Part shown: positions 1 to 6,517 of the stretch, piece by piece
Layout: each line of letters starts with the position of its first letter
How positions within the stretch are numbered: the first letter of the stretch is position 1
DNA from: Myxococcus dinghuensis
Lineage (GTDB): Bacteria > Myxococcota > Myxococcia > Myxococcales > Myxococcaceae
Length of the DNA: 64,000 nucleotides
Reading direction: 5' to 3'
NCBI RefSeq assembly: GCF_024198235.1
Contig: NZ_JAKCFB010000005.1
Span: forward strand, 248,001-312,000
Notes under the pieces: generated by a model
Databases searched by the model: none
What the model was told of the DNA's origin: nothing
Seen by the model: only the letters and a program-made list of their open reading frames with translations
Position numbers and translations under genes: made by a program

Positions 1-73
1 TCTCGACGTCCGCGTTGGTGAGGAGCTTCTCGGGGACGTAACGGCCAGTGGAGAGGATCTGCGCGTATCGCAT
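1..73 (-). CDS. Ketoacyl-ACP synthase III-like enzyme, N-terminal fragment
   Basis: Only the first 24 residues lie in the window; the gene runs off the left edge. The start MRYAQILSTGRYVPEK followed by LLTNADVE matches the usual N-terminus of FabH/KAS III-family condensing enzymes (pattern I.GTG.Y.P...L.N.D.E). KAS III enzymes condense an acyl-CoA with malonyl-ACP to start acyl-chain synthesis. The ATG lies 9 bases after the stop of the upstream TetR gene on the same strand, so the two are probably co-transcribed and the regulator may control this enzyme. The catalytic Cys-His-Asn residues are outside the window, so the subfamily (FabH, OleA or polyketide starter type) cannot be decided. Confidence 0.75.
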   Translation of the reverse strand, partial: MRYAQILSTGRYVPEKLLTNADVE

Positions 74-82
74 GGGTGTCGT

Positions 83-805
83 TCAGCTCCGGGCGCCGCG
101 CGCGGGTCGCCGCGCGGGACGCAGGGTGTTCTTCTTCTTGGCGGGGGCCGCGCGGGACGCGGCGGACTTGACGTTGTTGCGCGACGGGGACGCGGGGCGC
201 GCGTCCAGGCCGTGGCGGATGAGGCTCATCGCGGTGTCGAGCACGCGCTCCAGCCCCGGGTCCTCCTCCCAGAGCACCCAGCGCATGCCGAGGAAGTCGC
301 CGATGCCCATCAGGCAGTAGGCCAGCGCCTCCGGGTCCATGCGGCGCACCTCGCCGTCCTCCATGGCGCGCGACAGCCCGGTGACGTAGCCCTTGGCGAA
401 GCGGTCGTAGTAGCGGCGGTAGCAGTCCGCGTCGACGAACTCCGCCTGGCGCACCACGCGGTAGAGGTTGGGGTGCTGGCGCACGAACTGGAAGAAGGTG
501 CGCAGGCCCTCGCGCTCCACGTCCATCCGGCCGTCGCACGCGGCGGTGGACTCGCCGATGAGCCGGCGCAGGCGCGTGCCCAGGTCGTCCACCACCTCCA
601 CGAAGATGGACTGCTTGTCCGGGAAGTAGACGTAGAACGTGCCCAGCGCCACGCCGCCCTTGCGCGTGATGTCCGCGATGGAGGCGCGCTCGTAGCCCTT
701 CTCTCCGAAGACGGATTCGGCGGCCTTCAGCAGCTTCGCACGCGTCCGCTGCCCTCGCGGCGTGACGGGTCCGGAGCGGTCTGGAGAAGTTGAAGGCCGA
801 TTCAT
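83..805 (-). CDS. TetR/AcrR family transcriptional regulator
   Basis: This 240-residue protein has an N-terminal TetR helix-turn-helix at about residues 18-65: RTRAKLLKAAESVFGEKGYE, then ADITRKGGVALGTFYVYF, the classic recognition helix ending. The helical C-terminal part is the likely ligand pocket and dimer interface, and resembles regulators that sense acyl-CoA or lipids. The last 35 residues form a basic Ala/Arg/Lys tail, which is longer than usual for the family. A KAS III-like gene follows 9 bases downstream, suggesting a role in fatty-acid or lipid genes. The start codon lies inside a palindromic motif that recurs before the SDR gene near 5.6 kb, which implies autoregulation and a second target (inference). 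Confidence 0.9.
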   Translation of the reverse strand: MNRPSTSPDRSGPVTPRGQRTRAKLLKAAESVFGEKGYERASIADITRKGGVALGTFYVYFPDKQSIFVEVVDDLGTRLRRLIGESTAACDGRMDVEREGLRTFFQFVRQHPNLYRVVRQAEFVDADCYRRYYDRFAKGYVTGLSRAMEDGEVRRMDPEALAYCLMGIGDFLGMRWVLWEEDPGLERVLDTAMSLIRHGLDARPASPSRNNVKSAASRAAPAKKKNTLRPARRPARGARS

Positions 806-812
806 GTTTCAC
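787..812. promoter_or_regulatory. Putative TetR operator, site A
   Basis: The 26-bp sequence here matches 5557-5582 at 25 of 26 positions. It contains GAAGTTGAAG and CCGATTCATGTTTCA, with a TGAA-N6-TTCA core typical of TetR operators. It overlaps the ATG (805-803) of the TetR gene, so binding would block initiation at a nearly leaderless promoter. The sequence identity is direct; binding by this TetR is inferred. Confidence 0.6.
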
Positions 813-816
813 CTAG

Positions 817-845
817 CGGTAACACCCGCCCGACGGGGTTGTCAA
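817..845 (-). promoter_or_regulatory. Candidate sigma-70 promoter of the TetR gene
   Basis: On the minus strand a perfect TTGACA (845-840) is followed after 17 bases by TACCGC, a weak -10. Transcription would start around 810, only a few bases before the ATG at 805, and inside operator site A. The -35 is convincing and the -10 is poor. Confidence 0.4.
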
Positions 846-1095
846 AGCGCGGAGAATGGCTCCGCGCGTCATTGTCTGGGGGCGACGCAGGGCGTCACGA
901 CGATGACCGACGGGCCCCCAGTCCGGCGTGCCGACGCGCTCCGGATCATTCCAGGAGAACCCGACCTGCTGGCGGGCGCAGTATGGCACCGGGAGGGCGG
1001 GGCGTCCCTGCTGGCGAGCGGGCGGGGACGGGGCGCTTTGCCGCGGTGGGTCAGGGGTGGTTCGATGGTGGCTCACTCCGGGGGAAAGCCTGGTC

Positions 1096-2037
1096 ATGAA
1101 GCGCCCGTCGTCCCTGCCGCTGTCGCTGCTCCTCGTTGCCCTCCTCGGCGCCGGCTGCGCCACCACGCCCGCCGCGCCGAGATACGTCCCGGTCGACACC
1201 GGCAAGGCCTTCCTCTGGGAGGTGAAGGGCGCCGGCGGCGGGGGCACCGCGTACCTGGTGGGCTCCATCCACATGGGCAAGGCGGGCGCGCTGGCGCTGC
1301 CGCCGTCCATGGAGGCGGCCTTCGCCCGCGCGGACGTGCTGGCGGTGGAGGTGGACACCACCCGGACGGACGAAGCGCAGATGAAGAAGCTGGTGCAGGA
1401 GCTGGGCATGTACCCGGACGGCCAGGGCCTGTCGAAGCGGCTGGACGCGGGGACGCTGCTGCTGTTGAACCGGAAGGCGACCGGGCTGGGCGTGCAGCAG
1501 GCGGCGCTCGACCGGCTCAAGCCGTGGCTGGTGGGGATGGTGCTCACCAACCTGGAGTTCCAGGCGGCGGGCTACGAGCAGGGCCACGGCGTGGACCGGG
1601 CCTTCCTGGACCGGGCGCACGCGGACCACAAGCGCGTGGTGGAGCTGGAGTCCGCGGACAGCCAGCTGCGCATGCTGGCGGGGACGCCGGACGACCTGCA
1701 GGACCTGATGCTGCGCGACCAGCTGCGCCGGGAGCGGGCGCCGGCGGACATCCTGGAGACGCTCACCTCCGCGTGGAAGGCGGGGGACGCGGAGGGGATG
1801 AAGGCGCTGCTGCTGGAGGGGGCGGAGGACCCGACGTACCGCCCGGTGTACGAGCGCGTCTTCTTCCAGCGCAACGCGCAGATGGCCGCGCGGCTGGAGG
1901 GCATGCTGTCCGAGCCGGGCACGCACCTGATGGTGGTGGGCGCCGGGCACGTGGTGGGCCCGGAGGGCATCGTGGCCCTCCTCCAGAAGAAGGGGCACGT
2001 GGTGCGGCAGTTGCCCCGCGACACTCCGGTGGAGTGA
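1096..2037 (+). CDS. TraB/GumN family lipoprotein
   Basis: The preferred start is ATG 1096, which gives a 313-residue precursor beginning MKRPSSLPLSLLLVALLGAGC, an unambiguous lipoprotein signal with lipobox LGAGC. Upstream in-frame codons lack a signal sequence. The mature part carries TraB/GumN family hallmarks: an early VGSIHMGK motif, a buried helical middle, and a C-terminal VVGAGHVVGPEGIVALL. The family is proposed to be hydrolase- or protease-like, with paired GxxH motifs near each end, but its substrate is not established. Here it would be anchored in a membrane facing the periplasm or surface. The gene is monocistronic and divergent from the TetR gene. Confidence 0.85.
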   Translation: MKRPSSLPLSLLLVALLGAGCATTPAAPRYVPVDTGKAFLWEVKGAGGGGTAYLVGSIHMGKAGALALPPSMEAAFARADVLAVEVDTTRTDEAQMKKLVQELGMYPDGQGLSKRLDAGTLLLLNRKATGLGVQQAALDRLKPWLVGMVLTNLEFQAAGYEQGHGVDRAFLDRAHADHKRVVELESADSQLRMLAGTPDDLQDLMLRDQLRRERAPADILETLTSAWKAGDAEGMKALLLEGAEDPTYRPVYERVFFQRNAQMAARLEGMLSEPGTHLMVVGAGHVVGPEGIVALLQKKGHVVRQLPRDTPVE

Positions 2038-2146
2038 GCCCACTTCCAGACCAAGGCTCGCACCGGAGCCCCGCTGATACCTCGCGAGGCCGCCACGCAC
2101 ACTCCCGTCCCAGGATGGTCTTCCGCCATCCTGGAGGGAACACGTC

Positions 2147-2542
2147 ATGGCGATTCGAAGGGGGGCCCTGCTGGGCCTGACCGCGACCCTGTTGTTCGGG
2201 ACGGCGGCCTCTGGCGGGCTCAAGGTGCACTTTCCGGTCAAGGTCGACGTGGGGAACCGCTACGCGGCGGGGGCGCTGGCCTCCGCGCGGGGCAGCCTCG
2301 ACGGGATGCAGTTCATCGGCTGTTCGGTCTTCTCGTTCGCCGTGGGCACGCCCATGGTGCACTGCATCGCGCGCGACGCCACCAACGCCCAGGCGTCCTG
2401 CACGTCGAGCAACCCCAAGCTCGTGGACGCGGCCCAGGGGCTCTACGGCGACACGCTCCTCCAGTTCTTCTGGGACGAGACGGGCGCGTGCACGCAGCTG
2501 ATGATCACCAACTCGTCGGAATACTGGCCCAAGGCGCCATGA
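2147..2542 (+). CDS. Small secreted hypothetical protein with four cysteines
   Basis: This 131-residue protein starts at ATG 2147 behind GGAGGGAACACGTC. Residues 1-22 form a Sec-type signal peptide (MAIRRGALLGLTATLLFGTA). The mature chain of about 110 residues has four cysteines (near IGCS, VHCIA, ASCTS and GACTQ), which suggests two disulfides and an extracytoplasmic location. I recognise no known domain. The next gene begins 55 bases downstream on the same strand, so they could share a transcript. Confidence 0.75.
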   Translation: MAIRRGALLGLTATLLFGTAASGGLKVHFPVKVDVGNRYAAGALASARGSLDGMQFIGCSVFSFAVGTPMVHCIARDATNAQASCTSSNPKLVDAAQGLYGDTLLQFFWDETGACTQLMITNSSEYWPKAP

Positions 2543-2597
2543 GGCCCGCACGCACGCAGGACGCCCCTCGCGCCGTTGCGGCGCGGGGGCGACGCGG

Positions 2598-3134
2598 ATG
2601 GCCACGGGCATGAAGTGGCCGCTGCTCCCATTGCTCCTGCTGGGGCCCGCCCTGGGCTTCCTCGCGGGGCGGAGCACGGCGCCGGAGCCCGCCTCCCCCG
2701 TCGGGGTGCTGCGGGCGGAGCTCGAGCGCCAGCGCGACGTGCTCGAGGCCTTCGTCGCGCGGCACGACGCGCCGCCCCCGGCGCCCATCCTGCCCACGCC
2801 CGCGCCCGCGGTGGACCTGGGCTGGCTGCGCGCGGAGCTGGCCCGCGTCGTGCGCGAGGAGCTGGCCGCGGCGCAGCGCGCCCAGGCGCCCGACCCCCGG
2901 GGCCTCCCGCCCGCCCCGGAGCCGCAGCCCTACAACATCGCCGCGCACCAGGAGGGCCAGCGCATCCTCGACGACGCGACGTCCCAACGCCGCTGGACGG
3001 ACGCGGACGCCCAGGCGATGCGCCGTGCGCTGGTGAACATGACGGACGCCCAGCGCGAGGACGTGCTGCGGCGGCTCGCCACCGCCATCAACACGCGGGC
3101 CGTGGAGCTCCAGACCTCCGGCGCGCCGCTCTGA
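2598..3134 (+). CDS. Membrane-anchored hypothetical protein
   Basis: This 178-residue protein opens with MATGMKWPLLPLLLLGPALG, a single membrane anchor or uncleaved signal. It continues with a charged helical stretch (residues about 35-55), a Pro/Ala-rich spacer, and a second helical region (about 75-170) rich in Arg, Glu and Ala. The pattern suggests a periplasmic coiled coil tethered to the inner membrane. The C-terminal half, from about residue 115, has a compact helical repeat (DDATSQRRWTDADAQAMRRA). No family was recognised. Codon use is typical of the neighbours, which supports it as a real gene. Confidence 0.65.
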   Translation: MATGMKWPLLPLLLLGPALGFLAGRSTAPEPASPVGVLRAELERQRDVLEAFVARHDAPPPAPILPTPAPAVDLGWLRAELARVVREELAAAQRAQAPDPRGLPPAPEPQPYNIAAHQEGQRILDDATSQRRWTDADAQAMRRALVNMTDAQREDVLRRLATAINTRAVELQTSGAPL

Positions 3135-3208
3135 GCCGGGCGCCTTCCGCCGGGCCGGGTAGCATGCGCCCGTATTCCGCGCATTCCGCGCGCTACGTGG
3201 AGGTCGAC

Positions 3209-3472
3209 ATGCGAGCAGTCCTGGCCCTGGCATTGACCCTCGGACTCACGGCCTGTGGTGGCGTCGAGCCGCTCGACGAGACACGGACCGGGGAGCCGCA
3301 GGACACCAGCGAGTCCCCCGCCGCCCTCGCCGGCGCGTGTGAGTCGCTCATCGGCACGTTCTGCCGCCCCGGCACCTTCGACATCTCGTGCACCTGGAAC
3401 GACGGCGCCGAAGGCAACTGCTACTGCCAGTACCCGCCCTTCAACAAGTGGGTCTGCGACTACAACGGCTGA
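3209..3472 (+). CDS. Small cysteine-rich lipoprotein
   Basis: This 87-residue protein starts at ATG 3209 after GTGGAGGTCGAC. The precursor MRAVLALALTLGLTACGG has a lipobox (LTAC) with cleavage before Cys16. After a Thr/Ser/Glu-rich linker, the C-terminal 45 residues hold six cysteines (ACES, FCRP, SCTW, NCYCQ, VCDY), a small disulfide-stabilised module with aromatic residues. It is a typical myxobacterial surface-lipoprotein layout. The function is unknown. A longer in-frame reading begins upstream, but it would bury the signal peptide, so the short start is preferred. Confidence 0.7.
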   Translation: MRAVLALALTLGLTACGGVEPLDETRTGEPQDTSESPAALAGACESLIGTFCRPGTFDISCTWNDGAEGNCYCQYPPFNKWVCDYNG

Positions 3473-3783
3473 GCGCGAAGCGCGGCGCTCTCTACGAGGC
3501 ACCCTCCGCCGAGGGTGCCCCCCTTCTGCGTCGCGGGAAGCGCCCCACCCACGGTGGCGCGCGCGCTTCCCACCCGGCCCTCTCCCGGCCCCGCCTGGAG
3601 CCCGGCACCACGCGTGCAATCGAGCCCGCGCAGCCCCGACCGCCCATGAGCGGACGGGCGGCCAGGCGGCGGCCCTCCGTCATTCGGACTTGCGATTTCG
3701 GCCCACTTGCTTATTTTGCACGCCAAATTTAATTTAGCTGTGGAAGCCAAGCTGCACCTATAAAAGTAAGGTCCTTCCCCTCG
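3473..3783 (+). promoter_or_regulatory. Intergenic region with AT-rich promoter of the Lrp operon
   Basis: No gene is seen in these 311 bases. The last 100 bases fall well below the local GC content: 3700-3765 includes TTGCTTATTTTGCACG, AAATTTAATTTAG and TATAAA (3759-3764). TATAAA could be a -10 with a start near 3771, giving a very short leader before ATG 3784. AT-rich, bendable DNA directly before an Lrp-family gene is typical of autoregulation, but no specific Lrp site can be assigned by eye. Confidence 0.45.
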
Positions 3784-4260
3784 ATGCCCATGGATGAGCT
3801 CGATTACCGCCTGCTGGACCTGCTGCAGCGCGACGGCCGCGCGACGCAGCTGGAGCTGTCGCGCGCGGTGGGGCTGTCGCAGCCCGCGGTGGCCGAGCGG
3901 ATCCGCAAGCTGGAGGAGCGGGACGTCATCACCGGCTACGCGGCGCGCGTGGACGCGACGAAGCTGGGCAAGGACATCACCGCCTTCATCGGCGTGAACA
4001 TCGAGCATCCGAAGTACTTCGAGGGCTTCGCCAAGAAGGTCCTCGCCCTGCCGGACGTGTTGGAGTGCCACCGCGTCGCCGGGCAGGACTCGTACATCCT
4101 CAAGGTCAAGACGGCCAACACGCGGACGCTCGATTCGCTCCTCGTGGAGACGCTGCGCACCATCGCCGGCGTCACCCGCACGCAGACCACGATTGTCCTG
4201 TCGTCCATCAAGGAGGACACGCACATCCGCGTGCCTCCCGAGCTCGCCAAAGGAGAGTGA
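3784..4260 (+). CDS. Lrp/AsnC family transcriptional regulator
   Basis: This 158-residue protein has the standard Lrp layout. An N-terminal winged helix spans residues 4-60 (LDYRLLDLLQRDGRATQ, then LSRAVGLSQPAVAERIRKLE). A C-terminal ligand-binding (RAM/AsnC) domain of about residues 70-150 includes the typical VLECHRVAGQDSYILKV. Such proteins bind amino acids and control amino-acid metabolism as octamers. The gene stops three bases before the aminotransferase ATG, a tight operon that suggests the regulator controls that enzyme. A second Met (MPMDELD) offers an alternative start two codons later. Confidence 0.93.
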   Translation: MPMDELDYRLLDLLQRDGRATQLELSRAVGLSQPAVAERIRKLEERDVITGYAARVDATKLGKDITAFIGVNIEHPKYFEGFAKKVLALPDVLECHRVAGQDSYILKVKTANTRTLDSLLVETLRTIAGVTRTQTTIVLSSIKEDTHIRVPPELAKGE

Positions 4261-4263
4261 AAG

Positions 4264-5481
4264 ATGAGCGCTGACGCCATGAGCGCCCCGCTGCCCCCCC
4301 CGCCGGTCTGGCGACTCGCCCAACGCATGTCGCGCATCAAGACGTCCGCGGTGCGCGAAATCCTCAAGGTGGCCGAGCGGCCCGACATCCTCTCCTTCGC
4401 CGGCGGCCTGCCCGCGCCGGAGCTGTTCCCGCTGGAGGCCATCGCGGACGCGCACGCCCGGGTGCTCTCCGCGGACGGCCGCGCCGCGCTCCAGTACAGC
4501 ACCACGGAGGGCTACGCCCCCCTGCGCGAGTGGATCGCCTCCCACCTGGGCAAGAAGGGCCGCGCCTGCAACGCGGACCAGGTGCTCATCACCAACGGGT
4601 CGCAGCAGGGCATCGACCTGGTCGCCAAGGTGCTGCTGGACCCGGGTGACCTGGTCGTCGTGGAGAGCCCCAGCTACCTGGCCGCGCTCCAGACGTTCGG
4701 CGGCTACGAGGCGCGCTTCGCCACGGTGGAGAGCGACGACGAGGGCATGCGCATCGACGACCTCGAGCGCGTGCTGGCCACGCACAAGCCGAAGCTGCTC
4801 TACGTCGTCGCCAACTTCCAGAACCCCAAGGGCACCACCCTGTCCCTGGAGCGCCGCAAGCAGATGGTGCGGCTGGCGCAGCAGCACCGCTTCCTCATCC
4901 TGGAGGACGACCCGTACGGCGAGCTGCGCTTCCGCGGCGAGCACCTGCCGTCGCTGGCCGCCTTCGAGGAGCAGGGCGTCGTCGTGTCGCTGGGCACCTT
5001 CTCCAAGACGCTGGCCCCGGGCCTGCGCATCGGCTGGGTGGCCGGGCCCAAGGACTTCGTGCGCAGCCTCACCATCGCCAAGCAGTCCACGGACCTGCAC
5101 ACGGCCACCGTCGCCCAGCGCGCCGTGGTGAAGCTGCTGGAGCGCTTCGACTACTACCAGCACCTGGCCGCCCTGACGCCCGTCTACGGCGAGCGCGCCA
5201 ACGCCATGCTCGACGCGCTGAAGGCCCACATGCCCCAGGGCACGCGGTGGACCCACCCGGACGGCGGCATGTTCCTGTGGGCCCAGTTGCCGGCGGGGCT
5301 GAGCGGCGAGGCGCTGCTGCCCAAGGCCATCGAGCAGAAGGTCGCCTTCGTCCCGGGCAGCCCGTTCTTCGCCAGCAACCCGCGCCCGGAGTTCATCCGC
5401 CTCAACTACTCCAACCGCCCGCCCGAGCTCATCGACGAGGGCATGCGCCGGCTGGGGAGCGTCATCGCGGCGGCGCTGTAG
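4264..5481 (+). CDS. PLP-dependent aminotransferase (2-aminoadipate/aromatic type, class I/II)
   Basis: The 405-residue length and motifs fit fold-type I aminotransferases of the LysN / 2-aminoadipate and multi-substrate group. ITNGSQQGIDL forms the PLP phosphate region, NFQNPKG carries the substrate/PLP-contacting Asn-Pro, EDDPYGELR holds the Asp that binds the pyridine nitrogen, and SKTLAPGLRIGW has Lys248 as the Schiff-base lysine. The C-terminal NYSNRPPELIDEGMRRL is also conserved. It would move amino groups between an amino acid and 2-oxoglutarate in the cytoplasm. It is translationally close to the upstream Lrp gene and is followed by a strong terminator. The exact substrate is not readable from sequence. 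Confidence 0.92.
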   Translation: MSADAMSAPLPPPPVWRLAQRMSRIKTSAVREILKVAERPDILSFAGGLPAPELFPLEAIADAHARVLSADGRAALQYSTTEGYAPLREWIASHLGKKGRACNADQVLITNGSQQGIDLVAKVLLDPGDLVVVESPSYLAALQTFGGYEARFATVESDDEGMRIDDLERVLATHKPKLLYVVANFQNPKGTTLSLERRKQMVRLAQQHRFLILEDDPYGELRFRGEHLPSLAAFEEQGVVVSLGTFSKTLAPGLRIGWVAGPKDFVRSLTIAKQSTDLHTATVAQRAVVKLLERFDYYQHLAALTPVYGERANAMLDALKAHMPQGTRWTHPDGGMFLWAQLPAGLSGEALLPKAIEQKVAFVPGSPFFASNPRPEFIRLNYSNRPPELIDEGMRRLGSVIAAAL

Positions 5482-5515
5482 GCCGCCGTCCCCAGGACAG
5501 CCCAGGGCCGTTGCC

Positions 5516-5548
5516 GCGCCGCGTCGAAGTCCTCGACGCGGCGCTTTT
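5516..5548 (+). terminator. Rho-independent terminator of the Lrp-aminotransferase operon
   Basis: A perfect 12-bp stem (5516-5527 with 5533-5544, GCGCCGCGTCGA and its complement) with a five-base loop (AGTCC) is followed by TTTT at 5545-5548. It lies 34 bases after the aminotransferase stop. Confidence 0.85.
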
Positions 5549-5556
5549 GCTTCCGC

Positions 5557-5587
5557 GAAGTTGAAGCCCGATTCATGTTTCAACTTC
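5557..5587 (+). promoter_or_regulatory. Putative TetR operator, site B, upstream of the SDR gene
   Basis: 5557-5582 matches site A (787-812) at 25 of 26 bases. Here the element extends into a 9-bp perfect inverted repeat, GAAGTTGAA (5557-5565) with TTCAACTTC (5579-5587). A possible promoter TTGCTT (5547-5552), 18 bases, ATTCAT (5571-5576) would be covered by the operator. It lies 111 bases before the SDR start. Control by the TetR at 83-805 is inferred from the shared sequence. Confidence 0.65.
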
Positions 5588-5697
5588 CGTGTCGCTGGCC
5601 ACGAGGGGCCGGGTTGCGTAGCCTGCCGGCGCACGTTTCAGGGCGGCACGGGCCTTCGAGGGGCTCCGGGTCGCCCCAACCCGGAGAGACACACGAC

Positions 5698-6447
5698 ATG
5701 CAGCTCAAGGACCTGAAGGTGATTGTGACGGGCGGCGCGCAGGGCATGGGCGCCCACTTCGCGCAGCGCCTGCACGAGGCTGGCGCGCAGGTGGCGGTGG
5801 GCGACGTGGCCGAGGACAAGCTCGCCGCGCTGCCCGCGGGCATCCACCGCCGCAAGCTGGATGTGTCCTCCGAGGAGGACATCACGTCCTTCGTGAGCTG
5901 GGCGCACGGGGCCATGGGCGGCCTCAACGGCCTCATCAACAACGCGGGCATCCTGCGCGACGCGCTGCTGGTGAAGAAGGACCGGGCGACGGGCCAGGTG
6001 AAGAAGCTGTCCACCGCGGACTGGAACGCGGTCATCGGCGTGAACCTCACGGGCGCCACGCTGATGGTGCGCGAGGTGGTGGCCAGGTACGCGGAGTCGG
6101 GGCAGACCGGCGGCGGCGTCGTCGTCAACATGTCGTCCATCGCCCGGCACGGCAACCGCGGCCAGTCCAACTACGTGTCCGCGAAGGCGGCGCTGGCGGC
6201 GAACACGGTGACGTGGTCGCGCGAGTTCGCCCCGTTCGGCATCCGCGTGGGCGCGGTGGCCCCGGGCATGATCGAAACGCCGATGACGCAGGGCATGAAC
6301 CAGAAGGCCCGCGACGCGCTGGTGTCCTCCATCCCGGTGGGCCGCATCGGCCTGCCGGAGGACATCTGGCTGGCGGTGAAGTTCATCCTCGAGTGCGACT
6401 ACTTCAACGGCCGCACCATCGACGTGGACGGCGGCCTCAACTTCTAG
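5698..6447 (+). CDS. SDR family oxidoreductase (FabG-like)
   Basis: This 249-residue classical short-chain dehydrogenase/reductase starts at ATG 5698 after CCGGAGAGACACACGAC. It has the Rossmann motif TGGAQGMG (residues about 12-19), NNAG at about 81-84, a catalytic Ser in NMSSIAR, and YVSAKAA with catalytic Tyr and Lys. VAPGMIETPM and the C-terminal DVDGGLNF are also conserved. It should reduce or oxidise a carbonyl/hydroxyl with NAD(P)H, as in 3-oxoacyl reduction. The shared operator links it to the TetR/KAS III pair, so a role in lipid metabolism is plausible. It is monocistronic; the next gene is on the opposite strand. Confidence 0.92.
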   Translation: MQLKDLKVIVTGGAQGMGAHFAQRLHEAGAQVAVGDVAEDKLAALPAGIHRRKLDVSSEEDITSFVSWAHGAMGGLNGLINNAGILRDALLVKKDRATGQVKKLSTADWNAVIGVNLTGATLMVREVVARYAESGQTGGGVVVNMSSIARHGNRGQSNYVSAKAALAANTVTWSREFAPFGIRVGAVAPGMIETPMTQGMNQKARDALVSSIPVGRIGLPEDIWLAVKFILECDYFNGRTIDVDGGLNF

Positions 6448-6517
6448 GCCGTCCGCGCTCGGGCCCGCCGCGTCCCGGCCCGTATTCAGGAGGGACGCGC
6501 GCGCGGCGTGCGGGAGG

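Noticed and set aside
984..999. TGGCAC-like sequence with GG and GC spaced 10 upstream of the TraB-family gene
   Set aside because: It lacks the TTGC part of the -12 element and has no UAS-like motif, unlike the two sulfide promoters.
3460..5634. Very long open frame on the minus strand opposite the Lrp/aminotransferase operon
   Set aside because: It is antisense to two well-supported genes, has no domain, and is explained by high GC. Similar long antisense frames opposite 20.1-22.7, 24.6-28.1, 34.2-37.6 and 41.1-42.8 kb were rejected for the same reason.
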